A DNA stretch of 64,000 nt from Pseudohoeflea suaedae (GCF_004354915.1 NZ_SMSI01000004.1:299615-363614), one strand, 5' to 3'. Numbered from the stretch's first letter, positions 53,468 to 62,607 are shown. The notes: generated by a model from the sequence alone, not told the origin. Made by a program: numbers and translations.

Positions 53468-53561
53468 GTCTTTCCTCCCATGGGCGGCATTCACGCCCGA
53501 TGCCCGAAAGCCGGCGGAAACCGCGGTCATTTGACCATTTGATTAGCTGGGAATCTGCAAT

Positions 53562-53587
53562 ATTGTACCGGATACACAAGGTACAAT
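53562..53587. promoter_or_regulatory. Inverted-repeat operator in the mevalonate operon/MocR intergenic region
   Basis: ATTGTACC - ten bases - GGTACAAT is a perfect 8-base inverted repeat midway between the divergent HMG-CoA reductase and MocR genes. A third element, ACTGTACC (53606-53613), repeats the left arm 44 bases later, about four helical turns. MocR regulators often bind such repeated half-sites. Confidence 0.65.
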
Positions 53588-53639
53588 TTCCGCCGCTTTT
53601 GCAGCACTGTACCGCTCTTGTCACAGGAACAGTCGACCC

Positions 53640-55034
53640 ATGACCGGCAGCGACCACAGCAAGATCGACCGTATCGTTGCCCGCATATCCATGCTGATCG
53701 AGCAGGGCGTGATGCGAAACGGTACACGACTGCGCTCCCTGCGATCGGCAGCGGAGGAGTATGGCGTATCCAAGAATACCGTCGTCGAGGCCTATGACCG
53801 CCTGGTGGCGCGCGGCTATGTCGAACCGCGACATGGTGCGGGATTCTACGTCCTGCCCGCCCGGCGCAAGCCCGGCGATCCGGTGGCCGCGCGAATGGTC
53901 GAGGCGGTGGACGTGGCCTCCCTTCTGCGCGAGCAGCTCGAGCACAATTTCACCGTGCGCCTGGGCGAAGGCCGGCCGCCGGCCGAATGGGTCGAAGGCT
54001 CCGTGCTCAAGAGCCACCTGCGCAACATTGCGTCCGGGCCGCGTGGCCTGTTCGAACACGCCTATGAGAGCCCGATCGGATTCGAGCCGCTGCGCCAGTC
54101 GCTGTCGCGCATTCTGGGCGACCGCGCCATCGGCGCCGGAATAGACCAGGTTCTCCTGACCATCGGCGCCAATCACGCCTTCGACCTCATCATCCGCCAG
54201 TATCTGCGTCCAGGCGATGCGGTGCTGACCGACAGTCCCGGCTACTATCCCCTCTTCGCCAAGTTCAAGCTCGCCGGCATCCGCATGGTCGGCGTGCGAC
54301 GCGGCCGCGACGGCCCCGACGCCGAGGACCTTGCGGAAAAGGCGCGCCAGAGCGGCGCACGGATGTTCTTCACCCAGTCCCATGCCCACAATCCGACCGG
54401 CGGATCGCTGCAATTGGGGCGGGCGCACGAAATTCTCAGGATCGCTGAACTGCTCGACTTCGTCATCGTGGAGGACGACGCCTTCGGCGATTTGATGCCG
54501 GCTTCCGCACCGCGCCTCGCAGCCCTCGATCAGCTCCGGCGCGTCATCTATGTCGGCACTTACGCCAAGATCCTGTCGGCAAGTCTGCGCGTCGGTTATG
54601 TCGCCGCCTCGCGGGAGGTGATAGCCAATCTCGTCAACATGAAGATGCTGACGATCGTCAATTCTTCGGGCTACGTGGAACGCATTGTCCATACCGTGAT
54701 CAACGACGGTCACTATCGCCATCACCTGAAACGGCTCGGCCGGCGCGTCTCCGAAGCACGAAACTCTGCGCTGCGCATGCTCCACGGCATGGGAATGCAT
54801 GCCGAGATCGAGGACGGCGAAGGCTACTATCTCTGGGTCTCCCTTCCCGAAGGGGTCGACGACATCGAGCTGACGCGCAAGGCAGCGCGCGAAGGGATAT
54901 TCCTCGCCCCCGGCTCGATATTCGAAGTGGAGGGAACGCGCACCGAGCGACGCCATATCCGGCTCAACGTCGCCTATGTCAGCGATCCACGCTTTCATGA
55001 TTTTGCGATGCGGACGCTCCGATCCCCTCAATGA
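53640..55034 (+). CDS. MocR-type PLP-dependent GntR regulator (mevalonate operon candidate regulator)
   Basis: This 464-residue protein has an N-terminal GntR winged helix (~residues 10-75, LRSAAEEYGVSKNTVVEAYDR) and a C-terminal class I aminotransferase fold (~110-460). The aldimine lysine is K310 in VGTYAKILSASLRVGY, and SHAHNPTGGS is the usual cofactor segment. It is divergent from the mevalonate operon with an inverted-repeat operator between, so it is the best candidate regulator. The characterised regulator in P. mevalonii, MvaR, is of another family (LysR). The effector is unknown. Start ATG 53640, with AGGAA upstream. Confidence 0.9.
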   Translation: MTGSDHSKIDRIVARISMLIEQGVMRNGTRLRSLRSAAEEYGVSKNTVVEAYDRLVARGYVEPRHGAGFYVLPARRKPGDPVAARMVEAVDVASLLREQLEHNFTVRLGEGRPPAEWVEGSVLKSHLRNIASGPRGLFEHAYESPIGFEPLRQSLSRILGDRAIGAGIDQVLLTIGANHAFDLIIRQYLRPGDAVLTDSPGYYPLFAKFKLAGIRMVGVRRGRDGPDAEDLAEKARQSGARMFFTQSHAHNPTGGSLQLGRAHEILRIAELLDFVIVEDDAFGDLMPASAPRLAALDQLRRVIYVGTYAKILSASLRVGYVAASREVIANLVNMKMLTIVNSSGYVERIVHTVINDGHYRHHLKRLGRRVSEARNSALRMLHGMGMHAEIEDGEGYYLWVSLPEGVDDIELTRKAAREGIFLAPGSIFEVEGTRTERRHIRLNVAYVSDPRFHDFAMRTLRSPQ

Positions 55035-55228
55035 AGCGATGATCTCCGGATCCACGGCGGCTGCACGATAACCGCTCAGTCGGCGCTGCGAGCCGTGCAG
55101 CTGTCAAAAATAACCATTGACTCTTTCTTCGCCGCCCGGCGTAAGTTCGCCGTCCCGGGCGGGATGGTTCTTCATCGAACGGCACCGTTCGAGCCTGACG
55201 GGCGAGAACCGTGTGGGAGAATGCCGTT

Positions 55229-55837
55229 ATGCGACTTCACGTTGTCTTGCTCGCCCTTTTGGGCATGACCCTTTCCGGCATCACCCACGCCGAGGATGGC
55301 GGGCTCGTCTTCAATCCCGGCAGCAACCGCTGGGAGCGAAAGTCCGGCGTCTCGGTGACGCCGAAAATGATGCGCTCCGACAAGTCTCCGGTCGCAAGAG
55401 AAATCGTGCAGTTCGAATCAAGATACAAGCCCGGCAGCATCGTCATACGCACGTCCGAGCGGCGGCTTTACTATGTCCTGACAGACGGCACCGCCCTCCG
55501 ATACGGCATAGGCGTCGGGCGGGATGGGTTTGCCTGGAAGGGGCGGGAGAGGATCAGCCGCAAGGCGGAATGGCCGAGCTGGACCCCGCCTGAAGAGATG
55601 CGCAGGCGCGAAGCCGAGATCGGCCGAATCCTGCCGGCAACCATGGAGGGCGGGCCTGACAATCCGCTGGGCGCCCGCGCGCTCTACCTCGGATCGACGC
55701 TGTATCGCATTCACGGCACCAACCAGCCCTGGACGATTGGCGGCGCCGTATCGTCAGGCTGCATTCGAATGGCCAACGAAGATGTGATCGACCTCTACGG
55801 CAAAGCAGTCGTCGGAGCACTTGTTTTTGTCGAATAA
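55229..55837 (+). CDS. L,D-transpeptidase (YkuD domain)
   Basis: This 202-residue exported protein has a signal peptide (about residues 1-21, ending GITHA). Its YkuD domain carries the catalytic motif HGTNQPWTIGG followed by SSGCIRMANEDVIDLY, with the nucleophilic cysteine. Such enzymes crosslink peptidoglycan or attach proteins to it. ATG 55229 is preferred (GGGAG nine bases upstream) over the upstream in-frame GTG 55211. It stands alone; the next genes form an adhesin secretion operon, so a link to cell-surface anchoring is possible but unproven. Confidence 0.9.
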   Translation: MRLHVVLLALLGMTLSGITHAEDGGLVFNPGSNRWERKSGVSVTPKMMRSDKSPVAREIVQFESRYKPGSIVIRTSERRLYYVLTDGTALRYGIGVGRDGFAWKGRERISRKAEWPSWTPPEEMRRREAEIGRILPATMEGGPDNPLGARALYLGSTLYRIHGTNQPWTIGGAVSSGCIRMANEDVIDLYGKAVVGALVFVE

Positions 55838-56070
55838 TGGTAAAATCACCTACTAAACCAATTGAATTCTTGGATTTTTACATTTTAGAAAAACATAAAA
55901 TATAAGTTGCCGCGATGCAACTAGCCGTTACTATTTGCGATTAAGCTTACAATTCGCAACAAAAATAATTGTATTCATTATCATAACCGTATATTCCCGT
56001 TTTTCTACAAACGCGGATGGGGGTTGGCGTATTATTGCCCCGCGTAGAGTCTTATGGGTGGGGCCTGCTT
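55838..56070 (+). promoter_or_regulatory. AT-rich control region upstream of the type I secretion operon
   Basis: This 233-base stretch is much more AT-rich than its surroundings and has no gene. It contains the dyad ATTTTA - 8 - TAAAAT (55882-55901) and the arms TTGCGA - 13 - TCGCAA (55935-55959) around a central AAGCTT. These could be regulator sites or leader stems. No clear -35/-10 pair can be fixed by eye. Confidence 0.45.
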
Positions 56071-57534
56071 ATGCGAATTCTGAAATACAACATTCTTCAA
56101 GTCTTGAAGTCGGCGGCGCCTTGCGCGCTGGTCGGTTTTAATCTGTCCCTCGGCGCGATTACTCCGGCCGGAGCAATATCCCTCAACGATGCCGTTGCGG
56201 TTGCCGTGGAGGCAAACCCCGAAATCGGTCAAGCCATCGAAAATCGGGAAGCCATCGAGTTCGAATTGCGCCAGGCGCGCGGACTTTTCCTGCCGACGGT
56301 CGATCTCGAGGCCTCCGCAGGCGGCCGGCTGCTCGACAATCCCTCCCGCCGCTCCCTCGGAATCGACGGTGACGGACTGTCGCCCGTCGATGCCTCGGTC
56401 GTCATCACCCACAAACTCTTCGACAGCGGGGCCAGAAGCGCAGAACTGCGCCGGCAGGCAGCCCGCGTCGATGGAGCCTCCTTCCGGGTGCTGGAGCGCA
56501 GCGAATATATCGGCCTGCAGGTCGTGCGCGAATATCTCGAATATCTGCTGCAGGCCCGGATCGTCGCCGAAACGGAAAAGAACCTCGCATTCCACCAGCG
56601 GATCCAGTCCAACATCGCCGATAGCGTGGCCAATGGTACGCTGACCGCGGCCGATCGCCAGCAGGTCATCGAGCGCGTACTCGCTTCACGCGCCCAGCTT
56701 ATCGAAGTCCGGGAAGAACTGGCCAACGCCAAGATCAGCTTCCTGAAACTCGTCGGCAAACCGCTTGATTCAGCATCCATGCCGGGAAGTATTTCTGCCA
56801 GCCTGCCCCGGTCCGTCGACCAGGCGCTCGGCCTTGCCCGGCAGAACAACCCGCGCATCCACATGGCCAATGCCGATATCGACGCGGCCGATGCGCTGGT
56901 CGATGCCGCGCGCGCCAAGCGTGGCCCCGAAGTGCTGCTGGAGGGCCGGGCAATTGCCGGCAACGACATCGATGGCGCCGACGGCCGAACCTCCGATCTT
57001 CAGGCGCGCGTCGTTGCCAAGTGGCGCATTTTCGACGGCGGCATCGCCGCGGCCGACGAACAAGAGCAGATCCGGCGCGTCGGCGAGTCCCGGCTGGTTC
57101 TCGACCAGGTCCAGCGCGAACTGGAAGAATCGGTCCGCCAGTCATGGGAGCGGCGAAGCAGCCAGCGCGAACTCGCCGGCGTTCTCCGTTCGCAGGCACA
57201 GGAAAACAACCGGCTCGTCGGGTCATACCGCGAGCAGTTCACCATCGGCCAACGCTCCCTTTTGGACGTGCTGGATGCGCAGAACACCCGTTACAATGTC
57301 GATGTACTGGCCGTGACGGCGGAATATGCGGCGCTCTTTGCCGATTACCGGCTTCTCGCAGCCACCGGCGAACTGCTCGACACATTGAATGTCAGCGCCC
57401 CCCGGCAAGGCGCGGCCTACGCCCGTTCCGAGTTCAAGGTGGCCCCAACCGCGCCGACGGATACCTACGCACGGCTGCCCTCGCGTCAAGTCAATGAACT
57501 GCCAATGGACTTGCTCGCGCCGATGAAAAACTAG
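56071..57534 (+). CDS. TolC-family outer-membrane protein of a type I secretion system (LapE-like)
   Basis: This 487-residue outer-membrane channel has an N-terminal signal sequence (about residues 1-35, ending TPAGA). It shows the repeated OEP domains with LNDAVAVAVEANPEIGQA and GYREQF-like segments (VGSYREQFTIGQRSLLDVLDA) typical of TolC/AggA proteins. It would form the outer-membrane exit for the adhesin. ATG 56071 is the best start because the signal peptide begins there; the frame extends to 56017. It is followed 17 bases later by the ABC ATPase gene. Confidence 0.9.
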   Translation: MRILKYNILQVLKSAAPCALVGFNLSLGAITPAGAISLNDAVAVAVEANPEIGQAIENREAIEFELRQARGLFLPTVDLEASAGGRLLDNPSRRSLGIDGDGLSPVDASVVITHKLFDSGARSAELRRQAARVDGASFRVLERSEYIGLQVVREYLEYLLQARIVAETEKNLAFHQRIQSNIADSVANGTLTAADRQQVIERVLASRAQLIEVREELANAKISFLKLVGKPLDSASMPGSISASLPRSVDQALGLARQNNPRIHMANADIDAADALVDAARAKRGPEVLLEGRAIAGNDIDGADGRTSDLQARVVAKWRIFDGGIAAADEQEQIRRVGESRLVLDQVQRELEESVRQSWERRSSQRELAGVLRSQAQENNRLVGSYREQFTIGQRSLLDVLDAQNTRYNVDVLAVTAEYAALFADYRLLAATGELLDTLNVSAPRQGAAYARSEFKVAPTAPTDTYARLPSRQVNELPMDLLAPMKN

Positions 57535-57551
57535 CCGTCCGGGCAGCAACC

Positions 57552-59717
57552 ATGAAACCGGTCGGGCAATTTGCTGATCCAGGAGCGGACACCACTGGCG
57601 ATGAGATGGACCGCAATGCGGCTGCCGAACTCACGGGCGCACTGGTCGCCGTCGCTGAGTATTTCGACCGGCCGAGTTCGCGCACGGTCCTTTTCTCCGG
57701 CGTGCCGGACACATTCGACAATGTCGAGAACCATATCCGGCTGATCGTTGATCGCATCGGCCTGTTCTGCCGAAGCACGCAGGGCTCGCGGGCGATCACG
57801 GAAACCGATGTCGAATATCCCGCCGTCCTGCAGTTCGGCAATCCGGCGCGAAGCTTCGAGTTCGCTCTCGATGCCGAGGCCTTCCGTGCGGCCATCGTCC
57901 GGAACGGGCGGGTGGAACGCGCCTATCAGTTCGGACTGCTTCATTCCTCCAGCCAGGAACGTGACCTGGCGGACGGGACCGCCAATGTCTCGCGTGAACA
58001 CTGGCTGTTCGGCCCCATGCGCCAGTTTGGGCGGGGCTATAGCGGCATCGTCGTCGCGGCCCTCTTCATCAACCTTCTTGCGCTGGCGTCGCCCATCTTC
58101 GTGATGAACGTCTATGACCGAATCCTGCCCAACAAGGCCACATCGAGCCTTTTGGCCCTGGCTTTGGGCGTCGGTCTCGCCATGATCTTCGACTATTTCC
58201 TGAAGACCATACGCGCCGACATCATCGACGCCACAGGACGCCGGATCGACGAGCAGGTTTCCTCGCGGCTCTTCGACAAGATCCTCAATTCCCGGCTCGA
58301 CGCCCAGCCGCCATCGACCGGCGAATACGCGAACCGCGTCAATCAACTCGATTTCGTGCGCGAGTTCTTCACCTCGAACACGGTCGCAGTGCTCATCGAT
58401 ACCGTCTTCATCTTCATCTTCCTCGTCGTCATTCATCTGATCGGCGGCTGGCTGTTCGTCATTCCTCTCATCGCCTTCATACTGGCGGTCGTGATCGGTC
58501 TCGTCGCCCAGTACCGCATCGCCAAGCGCGTCACGCAGGCCGCCAACGAATCGTCCAGGCGCCAGGCCCTGTTGATCGAGACGATCTCGACCATCGAGAC
58601 GGTCAAGTCGCTGCGAAGCGAGGCGAAGCTGCTGAAGAACTGGTCGCTGCTCACCAAGGCATCCTCGAGGACGTCCGAGGAGATCAAGCTGCTTTCCGCT
58701 CACGCCTCGAATGCGACCGGCCTCGTGCAGCAACTGGTCACGATCTTCATCGTGATTGCCGGAGCCTATGAATTTTCGCTCGGCAACATCTCCACCGGCG
58801 CGATCATCGCCACGGTCATGCTGTCCGGCCGCACGATCGCGCCGATCAGCCAGATCACGCTGACGCTCGCGCGGCTCAGGCAGGCCCTCCTGTCCCTGAA
58901 GATTCTCGACGGCATCATGGCCCAGCCGGAGGATCGCCCCGCGAGCGCCGGCTTCGTCAACCGGCAGGTCATGCAGGGCAGCCTGTCATTTGCGGGCGTG
59001 AGCTTCAGCTATCCCGGCTCGGATGCGAAGGTCCTCAACGACGTCACCTTCTCGATCCGGCAGGGCGAACGGGTGGGCGTCATCGGTCGCATCGGATCCG
59101 GCAAGACCACGCTCGGCCGGCTTCTCGCAAACCTCTACACCGCGCAGGAGGGCCGCGTGTGCGTCGACGGCATCGACGTGCGGCAGTATCACCCCGCCGA
59201 GCTTCGCGGCGCTGTGGCCTATACCGGGCAGACGGTCGACCTTTTCACCGGAACGTTGCGCGAGAACCTGCGCATGGCCAATCCGGCGGCAACGGACGAA
59301 GAGATCATCGCCAGCGCGAGAAAGACCGGGGTCGACGAGTTCGTTTCCATCCATCCGCGCGGCTATGACCTTCTCGTCGGCGAGCGTGGCGCCAACCTCT
59401 CCGGAGGCCAGCGTCAGGCCGTAGCGATGACCCGGCTTCTTCTCGCCCAGCCGAAGATCGTCTTTCTCGATGAACCTTCAGGCGCACTCGACCTCGCCAC
59501 CGAACGCCAGTTGATCGGCACGCTTTCGGACTCTTTCGGCCCGGACGTCACGATGGTCATCTCCACCCATCGCTACAGCCTGCTCGAACTCGTCGATCGC
59601 CTGATCGTGCTCGATCGCGGCCGCATCGTCGCCGACGGCCCCAGGGACAAGGTTCTCGAGCACCTGTCCGCCCGTGTCCGCGCCGTGCAGGGCAATCTTG
59701 CAGGTGTCCGCACATGA
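57552..59717 (+). CDS. Type I secretion ABC transporter (LapB/LssB-type)
   Basis: This 721-residue exporter has an N-terminal ~150-residue region resembling the degenerate peptidase C39-like domain of LapB/HlyB, without a catalytic cysteine. An ABC membrane domain follows (~155-430; LFINLLALASPIFVMNVYDR), then an NBD (~480-715) with GRIGSGKTTLGR, LSGGQRQAVAMTR and IVFLDEPSGALD. It energises secretion of the large adhesin. The start ATG has no strong ribosome site; an internal ATG at 57606 is possible. The stop overlaps the HlyD start. Confidence 0.93.
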   Translation: MKPVGQFADPGADTTGDEMDRNAAAELTGALVAVAEYFDRPSSRTVLFSGVPDTFDNVENHIRLIVDRIGLFCRSTQGSRAITETDVEYPAVLQFGNPARSFEFALDAEAFRAAIVRNGRVERAYQFGLLHSSSQERDLADGTANVSREHWLFGPMRQFGRGYSGIVVAALFINLLALASPIFVMNVYDRILPNKATSSLLALALGVGLAMIFDYFLKTIRADIIDATGRRIDEQVSSRLFDKILNSRLDAQPPSTGEYANRVNQLDFVREFFTSNTVAVLIDTVFIFIFLVVIHLIGGWLFVIPLIAFILAVVIGLVAQYRIAKRVTQAANESSRRQALLIETISTIETVKSLRSEAKLLKNWSLLTKASSRTSEEIKLLSAHASNATGLVQQLVTIFIVIAGAYEFSLGNISTGAIIATVMLSGRTIAPISQITLTLARLRQALLSLKILDGIMAQPEDRPASAGFVNRQVMQGSLSFAGVSFSYPGSDAKVLNDVTFSIRQGERVGVIGRIGSGKTTLGRLLANLYTAQEGRVCVDGIDVRQYHPAELRGAVAYTGQTVDLFTGTLRENLRMANPAATDEEIIASARKTGVDEFVSIHPRGYDLLVGERGANLSGGQRQAVAMTRLLLAQPKIVFLDEPSGALDLATERQLIGTLSDSFGPDVTMVISTHRYSLLELVDRLIVLDRGRIVADGPRDKVLEHLSARVRAVQGNLAGVRT

Positions 59718-60991
59718 GTTCCGCCTATCATCGCGCGATCGGTCTCGCCTGGGTGATTGCAGCCCTGATCGTCTGCGCCACCCTGTGGGCCTATTTCACG
59801 GAAATCGACGAGATCGCCCGCGGCCAGGGCAAGGTGATCCCGGCGACCCGGACACAGACGATCCAGGCCACGGAACCCGGCGTGGTCAAGGAGATCGCCG
59901 TCAAGCTCGGACAGATCGTCAAGGAGGGCGATCTCGTGGTCCGTCTCGACAAAACGACGACCGCCTCAGATCTCGGCGAGGTTCAGGCCAGGTTGCGAGC
60001 CGTCAAGGTCAAGATTGCCCGTCTTGACTACGAAAGCCGGTCCGAGTCCGAGGGATCGTTTCTCTGCCCGGAGGATATTCTCAACATCGATCCGAAGATC
60101 TGCGAGAACGAACGCAAGCTGCTCGAGGCGCGCCAGAACGCTTTCCGCAACACCCGCGACGTGCTCACGCAGCGGCTCCTTCAGCGTCGCAAGGAGAAGG
60201 ACGAGGCCGCCGCCAACCTGTCGGCGCTCGAAGGGCGGGTGCTGCTGTCCGAAAGGGAACTCAACCTCCTCGCCCCGATGGCGAAGAAGAAGCTCGTGGC
60301 CGAGACGGAACTGATCCGCGCGCAAAAGGAGGTCAACGACACCTCCGGCCAGATCAACGCCCTGAAGGAAAGCATCCCGCGTATCGAGGGCGCGATTGCG
60401 GAAGCCGAACTCCAGACGCGCGAGCAGGAGCTGCAATTCAGGCAGGAAGCGCTGTCGGAGAAGACGGAAGCTCTGGCGGAACTCTCGGTACTCGCCCAAT
60501 CCGAAAGGGGCGAGTCCGATCGCGTCGACCGTACCGACATCCGCTCGCCGGTCACCGGCATCATCAACACGCTGGCGATCAACTCGCTCGGCTCTTTCGT
60601 CCAGCCGGGCACCGTGGTGGCGGAAATTGTTCCCTCGTCCGAGGAACTGCTGGTCGAGGCCCGGATTTCACCGCGCGACATCGCCTTCGTCATTCCCGGC
60701 CAGAAGGCGCTCATCAAGATCACCGCCTTCGACTTCTCGATCTATGGCGGGCTGGAGGGCACGGTCGTCAATGTTAGCCCGGATTCGCTGCTCGACCAGA
60801 AGACCGGCGAAGCCTATTTCGAGATCCGCGTCCGGACGGACAAGGCCTATCTGGAGCACAAGGACACCCGCTACAACATCACGCCAGGCATGATCTGTTC
60901 CGTCGACGTTCTCACCGGCAGGAAGACGATCCTTCAATACATTCTCAAGCCCATCAACAAGGCGCGGCAGGAAGCACTGACGGAACGCTGA
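59714..60991 (+). CDS. HlyD-family membrane fusion protein (LapC-like)
   Basis: This 425-residue periplasmic adaptor has an N-terminal membrane anchor (AIGLAWVIAALIVCATLWAY), a barrel-sandwich hybrid domain (EIARGQGKVIPATRTQTIQ, PGVVKEIAVKLGQIV), a long coiled-coil hairpin (~110-270) and a C-terminal beta-barrel (RTDIRSPVTGIINTLAINSLG). It links the ABC exporter to the TolC-like channel. Overlaps are four bases with the gene before and one base with the gene after, so all three, and the RHH-PAS gene that follows, are translationally coupled. Confidence 0.93.
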   Translation: MSSAYHRAIGLAWVIAALIVCATLWAYFTEIDEIARGQGKVIPATRTQTIQATEPGVVKEIAVKLGQIVKEGDLVVRLDKTTTASDLGEVQARLRAVKVKIARLDYESRSESEGSFLCPEDILNIDPKICENERKLLEARQNAFRNTRDVLTQRLLQRRKEKDEAAANLSALEGRVLLSERELNLLAPMAKKKLVAETELIRAQKEVNDTSGQINALKESIPRIEGAIAEAELQTREQELQFRQEALSEKTEALAELSVLAQSERGESDRVDRTDIRSPVTGIINTLAINSLGSFVQPGTVVAEIVPSSEELLVEARISPRDIAFVIPGQKALIKITAFDFSIYGGLEGTVVNVSPDSLLDQKTGEAYFEIRVRTDKAYLEHKDTRYNITPGMICSVDVLTGRKTILQYILKPINKARQEALTER

Positions 60992-61617
60992 TGCCGATGA
61001 CCCGCCAGCCCATGGTCGAAGCCTTTCTCTCCGCCCGCGACCCCGACCCGTCGGAGCCGTTCTTTCGCGCCATCACGACGGAAGGCAAAAGGAAGGCTCT
61101 GCGCCTCGAGCGCGGCTTCTGGCGGGCGTTGGACAAGGCCGCGGAAGATCTCAATGTCAGCCTCGGCGAACTCATCCATGCGATCGATTCGATCGACGAC
61201 CGGCAGATGAACCTCGCCTCGTCGCTACGGGTCTTCGCGGTCGAATGGCTGCAGCGCAAGGTGGTGGACTATCAGACGTCCACCTCGGGACCAGCTCTCG
61301 ACGCGCTGATTGCATCCTGCCCCTCGCCCGCATTCGTACTGACCGCGCAGAAGCAGATCAGGCACACCAATCCGGCATTCCTGCGCCTCCTGCGCATGAG
61401 CTTCAGCGGCATGGATCCGACGGGCGACGGACATCAGCTGAAGCTGCAACTCGACATGTCGGTCGACGAAGTCGTCGAGACGTTGACGAGCGGAAGCCGG
61501 TCGCTCTCGGTCGGCTATATACTCGGCTTCCGGGATCGTCGGGTGCGCGGCACGATCAATGCGGTTCTCGCGCCGACCCTGCCCGAGCGCATGATCATAG
61601 GTTTCGTGACGGCCTGA
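60991..61617 (+). CDS. Ribbon-helix-helix (RHH_4) plus PAS-like domain protein
   Basis: This 208-residue cytoplasmic protein has two parts. Residues ~30-90 (RKALRLERGFWRALDKAAED through LRVFAVEWLQRKV) match the RHH_4 ribbon-helix-helix fold of alphaproteobacterial proteins. Residues ~98-208 begin PALDALIASCPSPAFVLTAQ and continue IRHTNPAFLRLLRMSF, the start of a PAS-like sensor. Its ATG overlaps the HlyD stop by one base. A DNA-binding or sensory role in controlling the adhesin system is suggested; I know of no described member in this position. Confidence 0.75.
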   Translation: MPMTRQPMVEAFLSARDPDPSEPFFRAITTEGKRKALRLERGFWRALDKAAEDLNVSLGELIHAIDSIDDRQMNLASSLRVFAVEWLQRKVVDYQTSTSGPALDALIASCPSPAFVLTAQKQIRHTNPAFLRLLRMSFSGMDPTGDGHQLKLQLDMSVDEVVETLTSGSRSLSVGYILGFRDRRVRGTINAVLAPTLPERMIIGFVTA

Positions 61618-61632
61618 CGCCGGCGGCGCGGC

Positions 61633-62607
61633 TCAGAGATCTTCCCGCGGGCGCAGGTTCTCGATCATTTCCGCCGGCAGGTCCTCGAACATGACGTTGC
61701 CCTCATAGTTCACGCCGGGCGCGATCGCGGCCAGATCCACCGGCTCGGAACGGGCCAGACGTTGCTCGCCGGCGCTTTCCACGCCGTGAATCCAGGCCCG
61801 ATCGGTCGAAAACGAAATCAGCGGCATGTATTGCGGCATGTCCGCGTCGCGGTAGATCCTGTCGACGACATTGTCGAGGATGAAGAACCCCTTGTTGGTA
61901 CCGACCGCGAGAACCGAGTGGTAGAGCTTGCGGCTGGTGTCCTTGAGCACGACGAGCGAGAGGCTGGAAGCCGGAATCCCCGCCTTGACCAGAAGATGAT
62001 ACTTCAGGATTGCGAAATCCTCGCAGTCGCCTGCCCCCTTTGTCAGGATTTCCGACGGGGTCGCCCAATAGTCGACCTTGTTGTAGGTCTGACTGTCCGG
62101 GCTGTAACGCAGGCCGCGATTGACGGATCGATTGACCGCGTCGAGAACCTTGAAGTAATTCTTTCCATTATACTTGGAAGGAACTGATTTTTTGAAGTAG
62201 GAGTTCCGAATTCTGCAATCTTCCGACCCGCAATCGACCGATGCGGCAAAACTGCTCTTCACCCGCACCCACTTGCCCTGACTGGCGCCGTTGAAGAACG
62301 GAATGGCAATGCTGGCGAAGACACCGGAAGAGATCGCTGCGCCTCCGGAGGCCGTTCCGCCGGTGACGATCCCGTCTATGCCCGGCTCCGCAAGCGCGGC
62401 CGAGCCGAATTCTCGAGCATATGCAAAAAGATAGCCGACCGCATTGACGGCAGTCGCCAGCCCCGCGCCGCCAGGTGCATAAGCGAGCGCCCCGCCTGCG
62501 GTGCCGGTGGCCGAACCGGCCGCGGCACTGCCGGTCAGCGCCGACAAGGTTACCGCAAGCCCAAAACTTATCGTTGCCAACCGGTTAACTGTGCTTTTCT
62601 TATTCAT
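61633..62607 (-). CDS. lapG: LapG-type periplasmic transglutaminase-like cysteine protease
   Basis: This 324-residue protein has a Sec signal peptide (~1-30). The BTLCP/LapG fold (~110-290) carries the triad C195 (GAGDCEDFAI), H230 (LYHSVLAV) and D245 (FILDNVVD), and the family segment DYWATPSEIL. LapG clips large adhesins at their N-terminal retention module to release them from the surface, controlled by the c-di-GMP receptor LapD. No lapD is in the window. It is longer than usual: residues ~31-105 form a Gly/Ala-rich insert. It is divergent from the adhesin gene and convergent with the RHH-PAS gene. Confidence 0.92.
   Translation of the reverse strand: MNKKSTVNRLATISFGLAVTLSALTGSAAAGSATGTAGGALAYAPGGAGLATAVNAVGYLFAYAREFGSAALAEPGIDGIVTGGTASGGAAISSGVFASIAIPFFNGASQGKWVRVKSSFAASVDCGSEDCRIRNSYFKKSVPSKYNGKNYFKVLDAVNRSVNRGLRYSPDSQTYNKVDYWATPSEILTKGAGDCEDFAILKYHLLVKAGIPASSLSLVVLKDTSRKLYHSVLAVGTNKGFFILDNVVDRIYRDADMPQYMPLISFSTDRAWIHGVESAGEQRLARSEPVDLAAIAPGVNYEGNVMFEDLPAEMIENLRPREDL

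Noticed and set aside
53157..55055. A 632-codon minus-strand frame across the MocR gene
   Set aside because: It covers the MocR regulator and the start of the reductase gene, both of which have catalytic or DNA-binding motifs. The antisense translation shows none.
55117..55145. Promoter before the L,D-transpeptidase
   Set aside because: A good -35-like TTGACT is present at 55117-55122, but no acceptable -10 box occurs 16-18 bases later.
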